Shown: positions 38,681-47,723 of the stretch, piece by piece
Numbering within the stretch: position 1 is the stretch's first letter
Layout: each line of letters starts with the position of its first letter
NCBI GenBank assembly: GCA_964403525.1
Contig: CAYOGE010000015.1
Span: 1 to 64,000 of the forward strand
Source of the DNA: JAJTGZ01 sp964403525
GTDB lineage: Bacteria > Planctomycetota > Phycisphaerae > Phycisphaerales > UBA1924
DNA: 64,000 nt
Direction of reading: 5' to 3'
Notes under the pieces: model-generated
The model's database searches: none
What the model was told of the DNA's origin: nothing
Seen by the model: the letters and a program-made list of their open reading frames with translations, nothing else
Position numbers and translations under genes: made by a program

Positions 38681-40471
38681 TTAGTGGTGGCCCTTGTCGT
38701 GCCCTTCGAGCTTCGGCGGCATCGCGTACTCGCCCGGGGGGCACTGGGGCGGGTAGACGTCGTCGAAGTCGTAGGGGTGGAACTCGGCGACGGGCTCGTG
38801 GTGGAAGTTGTGCGTGATGGGCGGGCTGGCGGCGTGTGTCCACTCCATCGAGAGCGCGCCCCAGGGGTTCGGCGGCGCCTTTCGCCCGCCGGTGAGCGAC
38901 GCGATGAAGACCGCCAGGTGCGTGATGAAGCCCGAGGCCATCGTCAGCGCGCCGATCGTGCTGATCTTGTGGTAGATCTCAAACTCGTCAACGTAGCTGG
39001 CGTAGCGGCGCGGCATGCCCTGAGCGCCCATGAGGAACTGCGGGAAGAACGTCAGGTTGAAGCCGATGAACACCAGCCAGAAGCCGATGCGGGCGCCGTT
39101 CTCGTTGTACATCTTGCCGAACATCTTGGGCCACCACATGTGGATGCCCGCGATGAACATGATAATCGCCGAGCCCATCATCACGTAGTGGAAGTGGGCG
39201 ACGACGAAGTAGGTGTCGTGGAGGTGGATGTCGGTGCTCAGCGCGCCGAGGTAGATGCCGGTGAGCCCGCCGATGCTGAAGATGAAGAGGAACCCGAGCC
39301 CGTAGAGCATCGGCACCTTCAGGTCGATGCTGCCCTTGTAGAGCGTGACGGTCCAGTTGAACACCTTGACGGCCGACGGGAGGGCGACGAGGAAGGTCAG
39401 GGCGCTGAAGATGGTCGCCGCGAGCTCACCCTCGCTGGTGAACATGTGGTGACCCCACACGATGAACGAGATACCGGCGATCGCCAGCGAGCTGAAGGCG
39501 ACGGCGCGGTAGCCGAACACCTTCTTGCGCGTGAATACGGCGATCACCTCGCTCATCACCGCCATGCCCGGCAGGATCATCACGTAGACGACCGGGTGGC
39601 TGTAGAACCAGAAGAAGTGCTGGAAGAGCACGGGGTCGCCGCCCATCCGCGGGTCGAAGATGCCGACGTGGAAGAGACGCTCGAACGTCAGCAGCAGCAG
39701 CGTGATGCCGATGACCGGCGTTGCGAGCACCTGGATGAGCGCCGTGCCGTAGATGCCCCACACAAACAGCGGCATGTCGAACCACCCCATGCCCGGGGCG
39801 CGGAGCTTGTGCACGGTGACCACGAAGTTCAGGCCGGTGAGGATGGAGCTGAAGCCGAGGATGAAGGCCGCGAGGATCATGTACACCACGCGCGCGTGCC
39901 CCTCGTCGGTGCTGGTTGAGTAGGGCGTGTAGAACGTCCAGCCCGTGTCCACGCCGCCCATCACGGCGGCCATCACGGCGAACACCGAGCCGAGCAGGTA
40001 GATGTACCACGAGAGCAGGTTGAGCTTGGGGAAGGCGACGTCCTTGGCGCCGAGCATCAGCGGGAGGAGGAAGTTGCCCAGCGACGCGGGGATGCTCGGC
40101 ACGATCACCAGGAAGACCATGATGAGGCCGTGGAGCGTGAAGACGCGGTTGTAGACCTCGTTGCCGTCGTTCACCGAGGCGGCGCCGGCCTTTGCGAAGA
40201 GCTGACCCTCGACGTGGGCGATGCCCTGGGCGTCGATGAGGGTCTTGCTGGGCTCCCACAGCTCGATGCGCACCAGCAGGGCCGCCATGCCGCCGAGGAA
40301 GAACATGAAGAGGATCGCCGTCATGTACATGACGCCGATCTTCTTGTGGTCGATGGTCGTCGCCCAGTCCTTGATCGTGGCGAACCAGGTGGCCTTCGGC
40401 GCGAGGTACGACTCGTCGTGACCGGCGTGGTCGTGGGCGTGGCCTGTGTGATCGTGTGGGATGCTTGACAT
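38681..40471 (-). CDS. coxA: Cytochrome c oxidase subunit I (A2-type)
   Basis: 596 aa, twelve-plus helices, with heme a, heme a3 and CuB ligands. Visible are TLHGLIMVFLVI (heme a His region), FWFYSHPVVYVMILPG near residue 290, IVWGHHMFTSEGEL (CuB His pair), LPSAVKVFNW (K-channel Lys) and FVVAHFHYVMMG (heme ligands). The D-channel glutamate of HPEVY is absent; YSHPV at this place marks an A2-type heme-copper oxidase. It reduces oxygen to water while pumping protons. The ATG at 40471 is about 50 bases after CoxB. Confidence 0.95.
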   Translation of the reverse strand: MSSIPHDHTGHAHDHAGHDESYLAPKATWFATIKDWATTIDHKKIGVMYMTAILFMFFLGGMAALLVRIELWEPSKTLIDAQGIAHVEGQLFAKAGAASVNDGNEVYNRVFTLHGLIMVFLVIVPSIPASLGNFLLPLMLGAKDVAFPKLNLLSWYIYLLGSVFAVMAAVMGGVDTGWTFYTPYSTSTDEGHARVVYMILAAFILGFSSILTGLNFVVTVHKLRAPGMGWFDMPLFVWGIYGTALIQVLATPVIGITLLLLTFERLFHVGIFDPRMGGDPVLFQHFFWFYSHPVVYVMILPGMAVMSEVIAVFTRKKVFGYRAVAFSSLAIAGISFIVWGHHMFTSEGELAATIFSALTFLVALPSAVKVFNWTVTLYKGSIDLKVPMLYGLGFLFIFSIGGLTGIYLGALSTDIHLHDTYFVVAHFHYVMMGSAIIMFIAGIHMWWPKMFGKMYNENGARIGFWLVFIGFNLTFFPQFLMGAQGMPRRYASYVDEFEIYHKISTIGALTMASGFITHLAVFIASLTGGRKAPPNPWGALSMEWTHAASPPITHNFHHEPVAEFHPYDFDDVYPPQCPPGEYAMPPKLEGHDKGHH

Positions 40472-40520
40472 GGTCTGCTCCGTCGGAGACGGCGAAACGG
40501 GTACGGCGGGAATGGGGAAC

Positions 40521-41732
40521 TTATTTCTTCGGTTCGGCGGGGGCGGGGGCGGCCTTGTCTGCCTCGGTCGCTTTGCCCGCGAGGCTGCGGAAGTAGGCCA
40601 TCACGCCCTGGATCTCCAGGTCGCTGAGCACGCCCTTGAACGGCGTCATCTTGTTCTCAAAGCCGTCGTGGATCTTGGCGGCGGGGTAGTTGATCGATTC
40701 AAGGATGTAGCTCTCGTCCATCAGCACGGTGCCGCCGCCCTTGATGGGGACCTGCGTGCCGAACGAGTTCTTCCAGGTGGGACCGGTGTTGGCGGTGCCG
40801 TCGACCGAGTGGCACTGGGAGCAGATGCGGGTGTGGACCATCTTGCCCACCTCGACCAGCGGCTTGCCCTTGTACACGTCGCCCCAGTCGGCCATCACTC
40901 GGTCGTAGGTCTTCTGGTCGACGACGCGGATGAACGCGGCCATTTCAGAGTGGAGGGTGCCGCAGTACTCGGCGCAGAAGACGTAGTGGTCGCTGCCGGG
41001 GATCGGCGGGTTGATGCCGGCGACGCTGTCTGGGGTGATCTTGCCGACGGAACGGAGCTTCTGCTCGGGCGTCTGCGCGGCGGACTGCGGGATGAACGTG
41101 AGGCTCGTGTAGCGGTTGGGGAACAGGTCCATCTTCAGGCGCATGTCGGGGATGTAGAACGAGTGCATCACGTCGGCGCTCTTGAGCAGGAACTTGACGG
41201 GCACACCCTCGCGCACGATGAACATCGGCACGGCGATGTTGCCGCGGTGGCCCGTAAACGTGCCCCCCTCGACGGCGTTTCGTTTGTCGTCCTGGTAGAG
41301 CTGGAAGGGGGGCGTTGCGCCGTTGCCGTAGCGGATCTCCCAGCTCCACTTCTGCCCTGTCACGTTGATCGTCTCGGCGTTTGCCTTGGCTACCTGCGCC
41401 TTCATGTACCCCTGGAAGCCCCAGAAGAACACGACGGTGAGGATCAGCAGCGGCACCACGACCCAGGTGACTTCCAGCGCGGTGTTGTGGTTGGCGGTGC
41501 GCTGGGCCGGGACGCCGGGCCGGCGGCGGTACTTCATCACCCAGTAGAGCATGGGGATGACGACCACAAGGAAGAAGACGATGTTGATCCACGTGACGAG
41601 CAGGAAGAGGTTGTCGGTGCCCCAGGTGTCGATTCCCAGCTCGCTGTTGCTGGGCTTGAGGAACAGCTTCCGCAGCCAGTTGCTGATCGGGTCGGAAAAC
41701 TCCCACGCCAAAGTGCTCATCGCCTGGTTCAT
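40521..41732 (-). CDS. coxB: Cytochrome c oxidase subunit II with fused cytochrome c domain
   Basis: 403 aa. Two N-terminal helices (INIVFFLVVVIPMLYWVMKYRR and LILTVVFFWGFQGYM) precede the cupredoxin domain with CuA ligands: HSFYIPDMRLK and FCAEYCGTLHSEM, near residues 165 and 252. A C-terminal cytochrome c domain carries CSQCH near residue 304 and a Met ligand further on. This makes the complex a caa3-type oxidase able to take electrons directly. Its ATG overlaps the SCO1 stop (ATGA). Confidence 0.95.
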   Translation of the reverse strand: MNQAMSTLAWEFSDPISNWLRKLFLKPSNSELGIDTWGTDNLFLLVTWINIVFFLVVVIPMLYWVMKYRRRPGVPAQRTANHNTALEVTWVVVPLLILTVVFFWGFQGYMKAQVAKANAETINVTGQKWSWEIRYGNGATPPFQLYQDDKRNAVEGGTFTGHRGNIAVPMFIVREGVPVKFLLKSADVMHSFYIPDMRLKMDLFPNRYTSLTFIPQSAAQTPEQKLRSVGKITPDSVAGINPPIPGSDHYVFCAEYCGTLHSEMAAFIRVVDQKTYDRVMADWGDVYKGKPLVEVGKMVHTRICSQCHSVDGTANTGPTWKNSFGTQVPIKGGGTVLMDESYILESINYPAAKIHDGFENKMTPFKGVLSDLEIQGVMAYFRSLAGKATEADKAAPAPAEPKK

Positions 41733-42706
41733 CGCGCTAGCTCCGCCGTCCCCGCCCCCGGTGACAACTTGTTGACCTCGTGCGCAGCGGCGTCGGCCGC
41801 CTGCTCAGCAAACTTCCGACGCCACTCGTGCATCAGCATCCGCACCAGCAGCCCCGCGACGGTGACCGCCGAGAGGAAGCCGCCGACCTGCATGATCCGC
41901 CAGGCGGTAAACGTGTACGCACCCGAGCGCGGATCAAAGTGGAAGCACCACAGCATGATCTTGTCGGTGGACGTGCCGATCTTCCCCTCGCCCGCCTCCA
42001 CCAGCGCCAGACGCAGCGTTTGCGCGGGCGTCTCGAGCCCGTAGAGGTAACGGCTCACCATGCCGCTGGGTGAAGCGACAAAGACCGCCGACGGGTGCGC
42101 GTAATCGTTTGACGCGGGGACGTACCGGTACGGGAAGCCGAGGGCATCGGCGAGACGGCGCGTGTTCGCCGCGTCGGGGCTTGTCAAGAACGCCCAACCG
42201 GCGGCAACGTCTTTCTCGGGCTTGCGGCCGTAGTTGATCATCCGAGCCGTCTTGGCGGCGGCCGCTGCTTCGGGCTTGTCCGACGGGTCGATGCTCACAA
42301 CCAGCACGTTGTAGTCACGGCCAATGGTGAGCCCATCGATCGCGCGGAAGGTCGCGCCGTAGCGCTCCATCAACTGCGGGCATGCGAGCGGGCAGCGGTA
42401 GTAAACGAACATCACCAGCACCGGTCGGCCCTGGTTGAACCAGTCGCCCAGCTTGACGGCGGCGCCGGTTGAATCAACCAGCGGCAGGTCGAGCGGCAGC
42501 TTCTCGCCGAGCTTCTCGTTGATATCGAGCCCGGCGATCGGCGCCGGCTTCTCGTCGTAGCGCGTCGCGCCGCGGTCGATGGCGGGCTGTTGGGCAACCG
42601 CCGCGCGCCCAGAGACCAGCACAGACGCCACCAGCGCACACAAGACGACCAACGCTCGTCGCGCTGATCGGCCGTGCCGCATCTGGATGTCGTGTGGTCT
42701 GTTCAC
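41729..42706 (-). CDS. SCO1/SenC copper chaperone
   Basis: 325 aa. A signal peptide or anchor (residues about 15-38) is followed by a thioredoxin-like SCO domain with the copper-binding CPLAC motif near residue 108 (FVYYRCPLACPQLM) and the later histidine in YAHPSAVF. It delivers copper to the CuA site of CoxB, consistent with its position directly before coxB and 4-bp overlap. A C-terminal helix (IMQVGGFLSAVTVAGLLVRML) is an additional anchor. Confidence 0.9.
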   Translation of the reverse strand: MNRPHDIQMRHGRSARRALVVLCALVASVLVSGRAAVAQQPAIDRGATRYDEKPAPIAGLDINEKLGEKLPLDLPLVDSTGAAVKLGDWFNQGRPVLVMFVYYRCPLACPQLMERYGATFRAIDGLTIGRDYNVLVVSIDPSDKPEAAAAAKTARMINYGRKPEKDVAAGWAFLTSPDAANTRRLADALGFPYRYVPASNDYAHPSAVFVASPSGMVSRYLYGLETPAQTLRLALVEAGEGKIGTSTDKIMLWCFHFDPRSGAYTFTAWRIMQVGGFLSAVTVAGLLVRMLMHEWRRKFAEQAADAAAHEVNKLSPGAGTAELAR

Positions 42707-42778
42707 GTTCGAAGGGCCTTGCTGGACGCTCTACCGTTTCGTTTTACGGTCTGGCAGGATTGGTTCTGGTTCTGCAAG

Positions 42779-42807
42779 ATTATTGACACGAGGCCAGAGA
42801 CAACCAA
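42779..42807 (-). promoter_or_regulatory. Candidate promoter of the cox operon
   Basis: On the minus strand TTGGTT (42802-42807), 17 bases, AATAAT (42779-42784). It lies in an AT-richer gap of 125 bases between the small membrane protein gene and SCO1, about 73 bases before the SCO1 start. Confidence 0.5.
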
Positions 42808-42831
42808 ACGAGGGGTCTGCAGAGAGGACTT

Positions 42832-43254
42832 TTACTTACCGCTGGATCGCTTGCTGTAGGCCTCGATGACCTTGCTCTCGGCCTTCTCGAGGGAGATGGA
42901 GACTTTGCCGGCCTCTGGATCGGTCCAGACGGGGTTCTTGTTGGTGGCGAGTTCGGTCAGGATCGCGGAGCGTGTATCCAGCGCGGGCTTCTGGATCGCG
43001 GCGCTGTCACCGATCGCTCGTTCGGGGTATTCCTCGAACTGGATCTGGTCGTTGGTCTTGTAGGAGATGAAGTAGACAGCGACGACGGCGATGCACGCCA
43101 CGGTGAGCAGGTAGCCGGCGAGGCCGATGATGAAGACCTTGATGCCGTCGAGCGACTCACCGTGCGCCTGCTGCGGGTGCTCCTCGATCGTGTGCGAGTG
43201 CCACTGGTCGGGCAGCTCGTGCTCTTCGGGTGTGTGGGCTGTTGGGTGAGACAT
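42832..43254 (-). CDS. Small single-pass protein between ActF and SCO1
   Basis: 140 aa, not recognised. The N-terminus is His/Glu-rich (HTPEEHELPDQWHSHTIEEH), followed by one membrane helix (VFIIGLAGYLLTVACIAVVAVYFI) and an outward hydrophilic tail with a KAESKVIEAYSKR ending. There is no heme motif. It lies 54 bases after ActF on the same strand and may be an accessory subunit of alternative complex III or of its link to the oxidase; this is inference from position. Confidence 0.65.
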   Translation of the reverse strand: MSHPTAHTPEEHELPDQWHSHTIEEHPQQAHGESLDGIKVFIIGLAGYLLTVACIAVVAVYFISYKTNDQIQFEEYPERAIGDSAAIQKPALDTRSAILTELATNKNPVWTDPEAGKVSISLEKAESKVIEAYSKRSSGK

Positions 43255-43308
43255 GGTTGGCGTCCGTCGGTTGGTCGTTCGGTCGGGCCGCGGGGCGGTC
43301 CGCTTGGG

Positions 43309-44628
43309 TCACACGTAGTTCTTGTGGTTGAGGGCCTCGGCCAGACGGGGGTCCTTCAGGGCGACGAGCGGGCCGCTCCTTATACGCCACACCACCAGAC
43401 CGAGCATCAGCAGCAGCGGGCCAAGGAGGCCGGTGATGTCAACCCAGGCGAAGGTGAAGTGCGAGACCGCGACGGGGTCGGTCGCTTCGCCGTGGCCGAT
43501 CATCAAGACCGGGCGCACCTGCCAGAAGACGTCGACGCAGCACATGGCGATCTGCCAGATCGCGAAAATCGCCAGCAGGCCCGGCGTCGCTTTTACCTTG
43601 CGGAACAGGAGGATGACAAAGGGCACGATGAAGTGCCCGAACATCATGAGCTTGCCGACGTTCTCCCAGCCGCCCGTGCCGCGGGCGACCATCCAGGCCG
43701 TCTCTTCGGGGATGTTGGCGTACCAGATCAGGAAGTACTGGCTGAAGCCGATGTAGGCCCAGAAGATGGTAAAGGCGAGCAGGAGCTTGCCCAGGTCGTG
43801 GAAGTGCTCGGAGGTGACGAGGCCTTTCATCACGCCCGCGCCGCGGAGGACGCAGAGGATCAAGATGACCAGGGCGGTGCCGCCGACCATGTTCCCGGCG
43901 AAGAAGTAGACGCCGAACATCGTGCTGAACCAGTGATAGTCGAGCGACATGCTCAGGTCGAAGGCGGCGAAGGCGGTGGTGAGGCCGAACGCCAGCAGGC
44001 CCCACGCGCTGTCGCGCTGGGCGGTGTTGGTGAGGCCCTTGTCGCCGGTGACGTCCTGGCGGCGGCTGAGCGAGTACATCCGCAGACCCAGGAGCGACCA
44101 GATGGCGACGTAAGCCGCGATCCGACCCCAGAAGAACATCCCGTTCATGCCGAGGAGGTACGCGAGCTTCGCGTCGGCCATGTGCGCCTTCTGGGCCGGG
44201 TCCATCCAGTGCCACAGGTTGTGCCCGCTCAGCAGCAGCGGCAGGATCAGCAGCAGCGACAGCGGCAGCAGGCTGGCGACGTTTTCCATCTGGCGGCGCA
44301 GCGAGACGGTCCAGCCCGCCTGCGTCGCGCGCATGATCAGCACGAGGCCCAGGCAGCCGAGCATGAGCCCGATGGTGACGACGACGCCAACGTGGTAGCT
44401 GAGCCACGCGTTCTTGACGTGCTCGTGGGCGTGCTCGCCCTCGCCGGCCATGAAGCCGTAGGCGGCGGTTGCGCCCAGGCAGAGCAGGCCGAGCGCGATC
44501 AGGCCGCCCATCAGTCCTCCACCCCACCCGGCGGGTGTGCGCGTGTTGGCGGGCGAAAGGTCGATCGGGCCGAAGTGGCTGTCGAACGTCTCGGCCCCGT
44601 GGGCGTGGTCCGCGGTGATCTGACTCAT
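43309..44628 (-). CDS. actF: Alternative complex III subunit ActF
   Basis: 439 aa, about ten membrane helices. It matches the quinol:cytochrome c oxidoreductase quinone-binding subunit 2: FMAGEGEHAHEHVKNAWLSYHVGVV, SGHNLWHWMDP, YSLSRRQD, MSLDYHWFSTMFGVYFFAG and GFSQYFLIWYANIPEE. This subunit is the NrfD-like partner of ActC in the membrane. ATGA overlap with the upstream ActE stop. Confidence 0.9.
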   Translation of the reverse strand: MSQITADHAHGAETFDSHFGPIDLSPANTRTPAGWGGGLMGGLIALGLLCLGATAAYGFMAGEGEHAHEHVKNAWLSYHVGVVVTIGLMLGCLGLVLIMRATQAGWTVSLRRQMENVASLLPLSLLLILPLLLSGHNLWHWMDPAQKAHMADAKLAYLLGMNGMFFWGRIAAYVAIWSLLGLRMYSLSRRQDVTGDKGLTNTAQRDSAWGLLAFGLTTAFAAFDLSMSLDYHWFSTMFGVYFFAGNMVGGTALVILILCVLRGAGVMKGLVTSEHFHDLGKLLLAFTIFWAYIGFSQYFLIWYANIPEETAWMVARGTGGWENVGKLMMFGHFIVPFVILLFRKVKATPGLLAIFAIWQIAMCCVDVFWQVRPVLMIGHGEATDPVAVSHFTFAWVDITGLLGPLLLMLGLVVWRIRSGPLVALKDPRLAEALNHKNYV

Positions 44629-45443
44629 GGCTTCACCTCCGGCTTGGCGGGCGCCGCGGGCGCGGCTGCGCCACCCGCCTTGGCCGCGGCGGCGGCCTCT
44701 GCGGCGCGCCTCTGCTTCACTTTTTCGATCTCGGCGGCCCTGGTCTTCTCGAGCGCCTCACGCGCGGCGGGGGCGAGGTCGGCGGGCGAGCCGCTCTGCT
44801 GCGCCTGGAGCGTGCGGATGTAGGCGACGATCGCCCAGGCGTCCTGCTCGTTCACCGAGTAGCCGTAGGAGGGCATGCGCATCGGCTGCTTGGGGTCGTC
44901 GGCCGGCAGCCCGTTGCGGATGACGTGGAAGATGTACCCGTCCTTGCTCTGGTCCTGAGCTGGGTCGGTGAACTTCGCGTCGTGGAAGTTGGCGACCACG
45001 CCCTGCCACTGCGCGCCGACGGTTCCCTTGCCGTACCCGTCGTAGCCGTGGCAGACCGAGCAATAGATGTTGAACCGTTCGCGCCCGCGCTCGAGCGTTT
45101 TCATGTCAACGGTGACGCGCGGGGGGATCGTGGCGAGGTACTTGCCGTCGGCCCCCGTGCCGAAGTAGTAGCCGGCGTCATCCTTGAGGTAGGACTCGCG
45201 CGAGGGATCGGCCGCGTCGGCCATCGCCCCGAAGGCGACGGTGTGCTCGACCGGGCGGCGCATGGCGCGACCGTCGGCGAAGAACGGGGTCTGCGTCTGC
45301 GGCTTGAACTTTGGCGAGTCGTCCATGTCCGGGAAGAACTGGCGCGGCCGGCTGTCGGAGCGGTCGCCGCGGCAGCCCGCGAGCGCGGCGAGCGCGATCG
45401 CGCCTGCGGCGAGGACGAGGCGGGTTGTTTTGTTGGTCACCAT
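44625..45443 (-). CDS. actE: Alternative complex III monoheme cytochrome c, ActE
   Basis: 272 aa. A lipoprotein signal (ALAALAGC, cysteine near residue 24) and a single c-type heme site CSVCH near residue 126 with FNIYCSVCHGYDGYGKGTVG; a Met ligand is likely in MRMPSYGYSV. The Ala/Lys-rich C-terminus is low complexity. It probably passes electrons from complex III to the caa3 oxidase. The ATG at 45443 is chosen because the longer frame adds a basic segment before the signal. Confidence 0.9.
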   Translation of the reverse strand: MVTNKTTRLVLAAGAIALAALAGCRGDRSDSRPRQFFPDMDDSPKFKPQTQTPFFADGRAMRRPVEHTVAFGAMADAADPSRESYLKDDAGYYFGTGADGKYLATIPPRVTVDMKTLERGRERFNIYCSVCHGYDGYGKGTVGAQWQGVVANFHDAKFTDPAQDQSKDGYIFHVIRNGLPADDPKQPMRMPSYGYSVNEQDAWAIVAYIRTLQAQQSGSPADLAPAAREALEKTRAAEIEKVKQRRAAEAAAAAKAGGAAAPAAPAKPEVKP

Positions 45444-45489
45444 GACTGTGTCTTTTCTGCTGGTGTGTCGTGCCTGATGCCTTCTGCGC

Positions 45490-46053
45490 TCACTCTTCAA
45501 CCAGTTCGACGCTCTTGGCCCCGGCCTCGAGCAGCTGGCGGCGGGTCTTCTCCGGCTCGAAGGAGGCGTCCGCCGCTTCGACCACGATCATGAACCGGTC
45601 GTCGCTCACCTTGAGGAACCGCGGCTTCTTCAGCAGCGAGTGGTGCCACATGGGGAGACCGTTGAAGATGAGCATGCCCAGGAGGCAGGTGAACGCTGTG
45701 AAGAGGACGCCAATCTCGAACGTCACCGGCACCAGGACCTGCCAGGCGTCGCTGGGCTTGCCCTGGTGGACCAGCGGGTACGCGAAGTGGCGGACCCACA
45801 TCTGGAACCCGAAGCCCACGCAGGCCATGGTCAGGCCCGTGCAACCCACGATGAGCGGGAGCTTGGTGCCCTTGTTGCCCATGGCCTCGTCGATGCCGTG
45901 GACGGGGAAGGGCGAGTAGATGTCCCACTTCTTGTAGCCGGCGTCCCTGATCGCCTCGGCGCCGTGGCTGATGCTGGCTGGACCATCGAACTCGGCCATG
46001 ACGCCGTAAACGGTCTCGCCCGACTGGGTCTTGTAGACCTTCCTGGTGCTCAC
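45490..46053 (-). CDS. actD: Alternative complex III subunit ActD (DUF3341)
   Basis: 187 aa. Two membrane helices (PLIVGCTGLTMACVGFGFQMW and VPVTFEIGVLFTAFTCLLGML) with the family's YGVMAEFD beginning, WDIYSPFPVHGID and GLPMWHHSLLKKP. The DUF3341 protein is a membrane subunit of the complex. GTG start overlapping the ActC stop by 4 bases. Confidence 0.9.
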   Translation of the reverse strand: MSTRKVYKTQSGETVYGVMAEFDGPASISHGAEAIRDAGYKKWDIYSPFPVHGIDEAMGNKGTKLPLIVGCTGLTMACVGFGFQMWVRHFAYPLVHQGKPSDAWQVLVPVTFEIGVLFTAFTCLLGMLIFNGLPMWHHSLLKKPRFLKVSDDRFMIVVEAADASFEPEKTRRQLLEAGAKSVELVEE

Positions 46054-47723
46054 GCCTCACCTCCCTTTGCAACACGGCCGGGCTCGTGGTGTGCGCCCGC
46101 GGGGACTCCCCAGCCGCCGGCGGCCGCGACGCCGTTTTGCTCGTGCCCGTGGTGGGCGCCGTGCGCGTGCGGGTCGGCCTGGGGCGTCACGTTCTTGATC
46201 TCGCTCATCGCAAACTGCGGCAGGAACCGCATGAACAGCATGTAGAGCGTGAGGAACGTGCCGCACGAACCGACGAACGTGAGCACGTCGACGAACGTGG
46301 GGTAGAACATGTTCCACTCACCGGGCAGGAACGCGCGGTGGAGGCTGGTGACGATGATCACGAAGCGCTCGAACCACATGCCGATGGTGATGAGGATGCT
46401 GACGACGAAGATGACCGGCACGCTGCGGCGCATCGCCTTGAACCAGAAGACCTGCGGCGACAGGACGTTGCAGGTGATCATCGTCCAGTAGGCCCACCAG
46501 TAGGGCGCGTAGCGCTCAAGGCCCATCCACTTGGCGACAAACGGCGGCATCACGCGGTTGTAGACGAAGACGTCCGCCTCGTACTTGTTGCCCGAGTACC
46601 AGGCGATGAAGAACTCCATCGCGTAGGCGAAGCCGACCATCATGCCAGTCAGCAGCAGGATCTTGGCCATGTTCTCGAGGTGCCGCGACGTGATCAGGTC
46701 CTTCATGCCCGGGTAGAGCTCGCGCGAGGGGATCAGCAGCAGCAGCACCATCGCGAAGCCGCCGAAGATGGCGCCTGCCACGAAGTAGGGCGGGAAGATC
46801 GTGGTGTGCCAGCCCGGCAGCACCGACGTGGCGAAGTCGAACGACACGATCGAGTGCACGCTGAGCACCAGCGGCGTGCTCACGCCCGCCAGCATCAGGT
46901 AGGCCTTCTCGTAGTTCCACCAGTGGCGCGTGCTGAAGCGCCAGCCGAGCGACAGGAAGCCGTAGACAAGCGCCCGGACGCGGTCGACCGGCAGCCCGAC
47001 AAACGGCAGCCGCACGGCGGCCTTGCCGTCGCGGATCAGCCGCAGCGCGGCGCGGTCGCGCAGCGTCGCGAAGTCGGGGATCATGCCCATGTACCAGAAC
47101 AGCAGCGAGACGGTCGCGTAGGTGCTCACCGCGAAGACGTCCCACAGCAGCGGGCTGGAGAAGTTGGGCCAGATGCTGTTGCTGTTGGGGATCGGGAAGA
47201 GCATCCAGGCCATCCAGACGCGTCCGACGTGGATGCCCGGGAAGGTGCCGGCGCAGATGACGGCGAAGATGGTCATCGCCTCGGCCGCGCGGTTGATGCT
47301 CGTGCGCCACTTCTGCTTCAGCAGACAGAGGATGGCGCTGATGAGCGTTCCGGCGTGACCGATGCCGATCCAGAAGACGAAGTTGGTGATGTCCCAGGCC
47401 CAGTCGACCTGGTTGTTGAGGCCCCACACGCCCACGCCGGTGATGATCAGGTAGAGGATCATCAGCGGCATGATGCCCGCGACGGTGCTCACCACGCCGA
47501 ACGCCGGCATCCACCAGCGTCCGGGCCCCTTCTCGATGTACCCACAGACGGTGTCTGTGATCCACGAGAACGAGCGGTTGTTGAGCACCAGCGGCGCGCG
47601 GGACGAGGGGTCCTGGCTCAGCGAGCCGTCGCCGCTCTCGGGGTCCCACACGCGCGCGGGTTCGGGCGCCGCGGCCAGGCCGGCCGTCTCTCGCGCCATG
47701 GTTTCGTCGGGTCGGATGCTCAC
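46050..47723 (-). CDS. actC: Alternative complex III subunit ActC (NrfD-like)
   Basis: 557 aa with about ten helices. Typical NrfD/PsrC segments: GVWGLNNQVDWAWDITNFVFWIGIGHAGTLISAILCLLKQKWR, CAGTFPGIHVGRVWM, STRHWWNYEKAYLMLAG and SIVSFDFATSVLPGWHTTIFPPYFVAGAIFGG. It holds the quinol site on the periplasmic side. GTG start overlapping ActB's stop. Confidence 0.93.
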   Translation of the reverse strand: MSIRPDETMARETAGLAAAPEPARVWDPESGDGSLSQDPSSRAPLVLNNRSFSWITDTVCGYIEKGPGRWWMPAFGVVSTVAGIMPLMILYLIITGVGVWGLNNQVDWAWDITNFVFWIGIGHAGTLISAILCLLKQKWRTSINRAAEAMTIFAVICAGTFPGIHVGRVWMAWMLFPIPNSNSIWPNFSSPLLWDVFAVSTYATVSLLFWYMGMIPDFATLRDRAALRLIRDGKAAVRLPFVGLPVDRVRALVYGFLSLGWRFSTRHWWNYEKAYLMLAGVSTPLVLSVHSIVSFDFATSVLPGWHTTIFPPYFVAGAIFGGFAMVLLLLIPSRELYPGMKDLITSRHLENMAKILLLTGMMVGFAYAMEFFIAWYSGNKYEADVFVYNRVMPPFVAKWMGLERYAPYWWAYWTMITCNVLSPQVFWFKAMRRSVPVIFVVSILITIGMWFERFVIIVTSLHRAFLPGEWNMFYPTFVDVLTFVGSCGTFLTLYMLFMRFLPQFAMSEIKNVTPQADPHAHGAHHGHEQNGVAAAGGWGVPAGAHHEPGRVAKGGEA

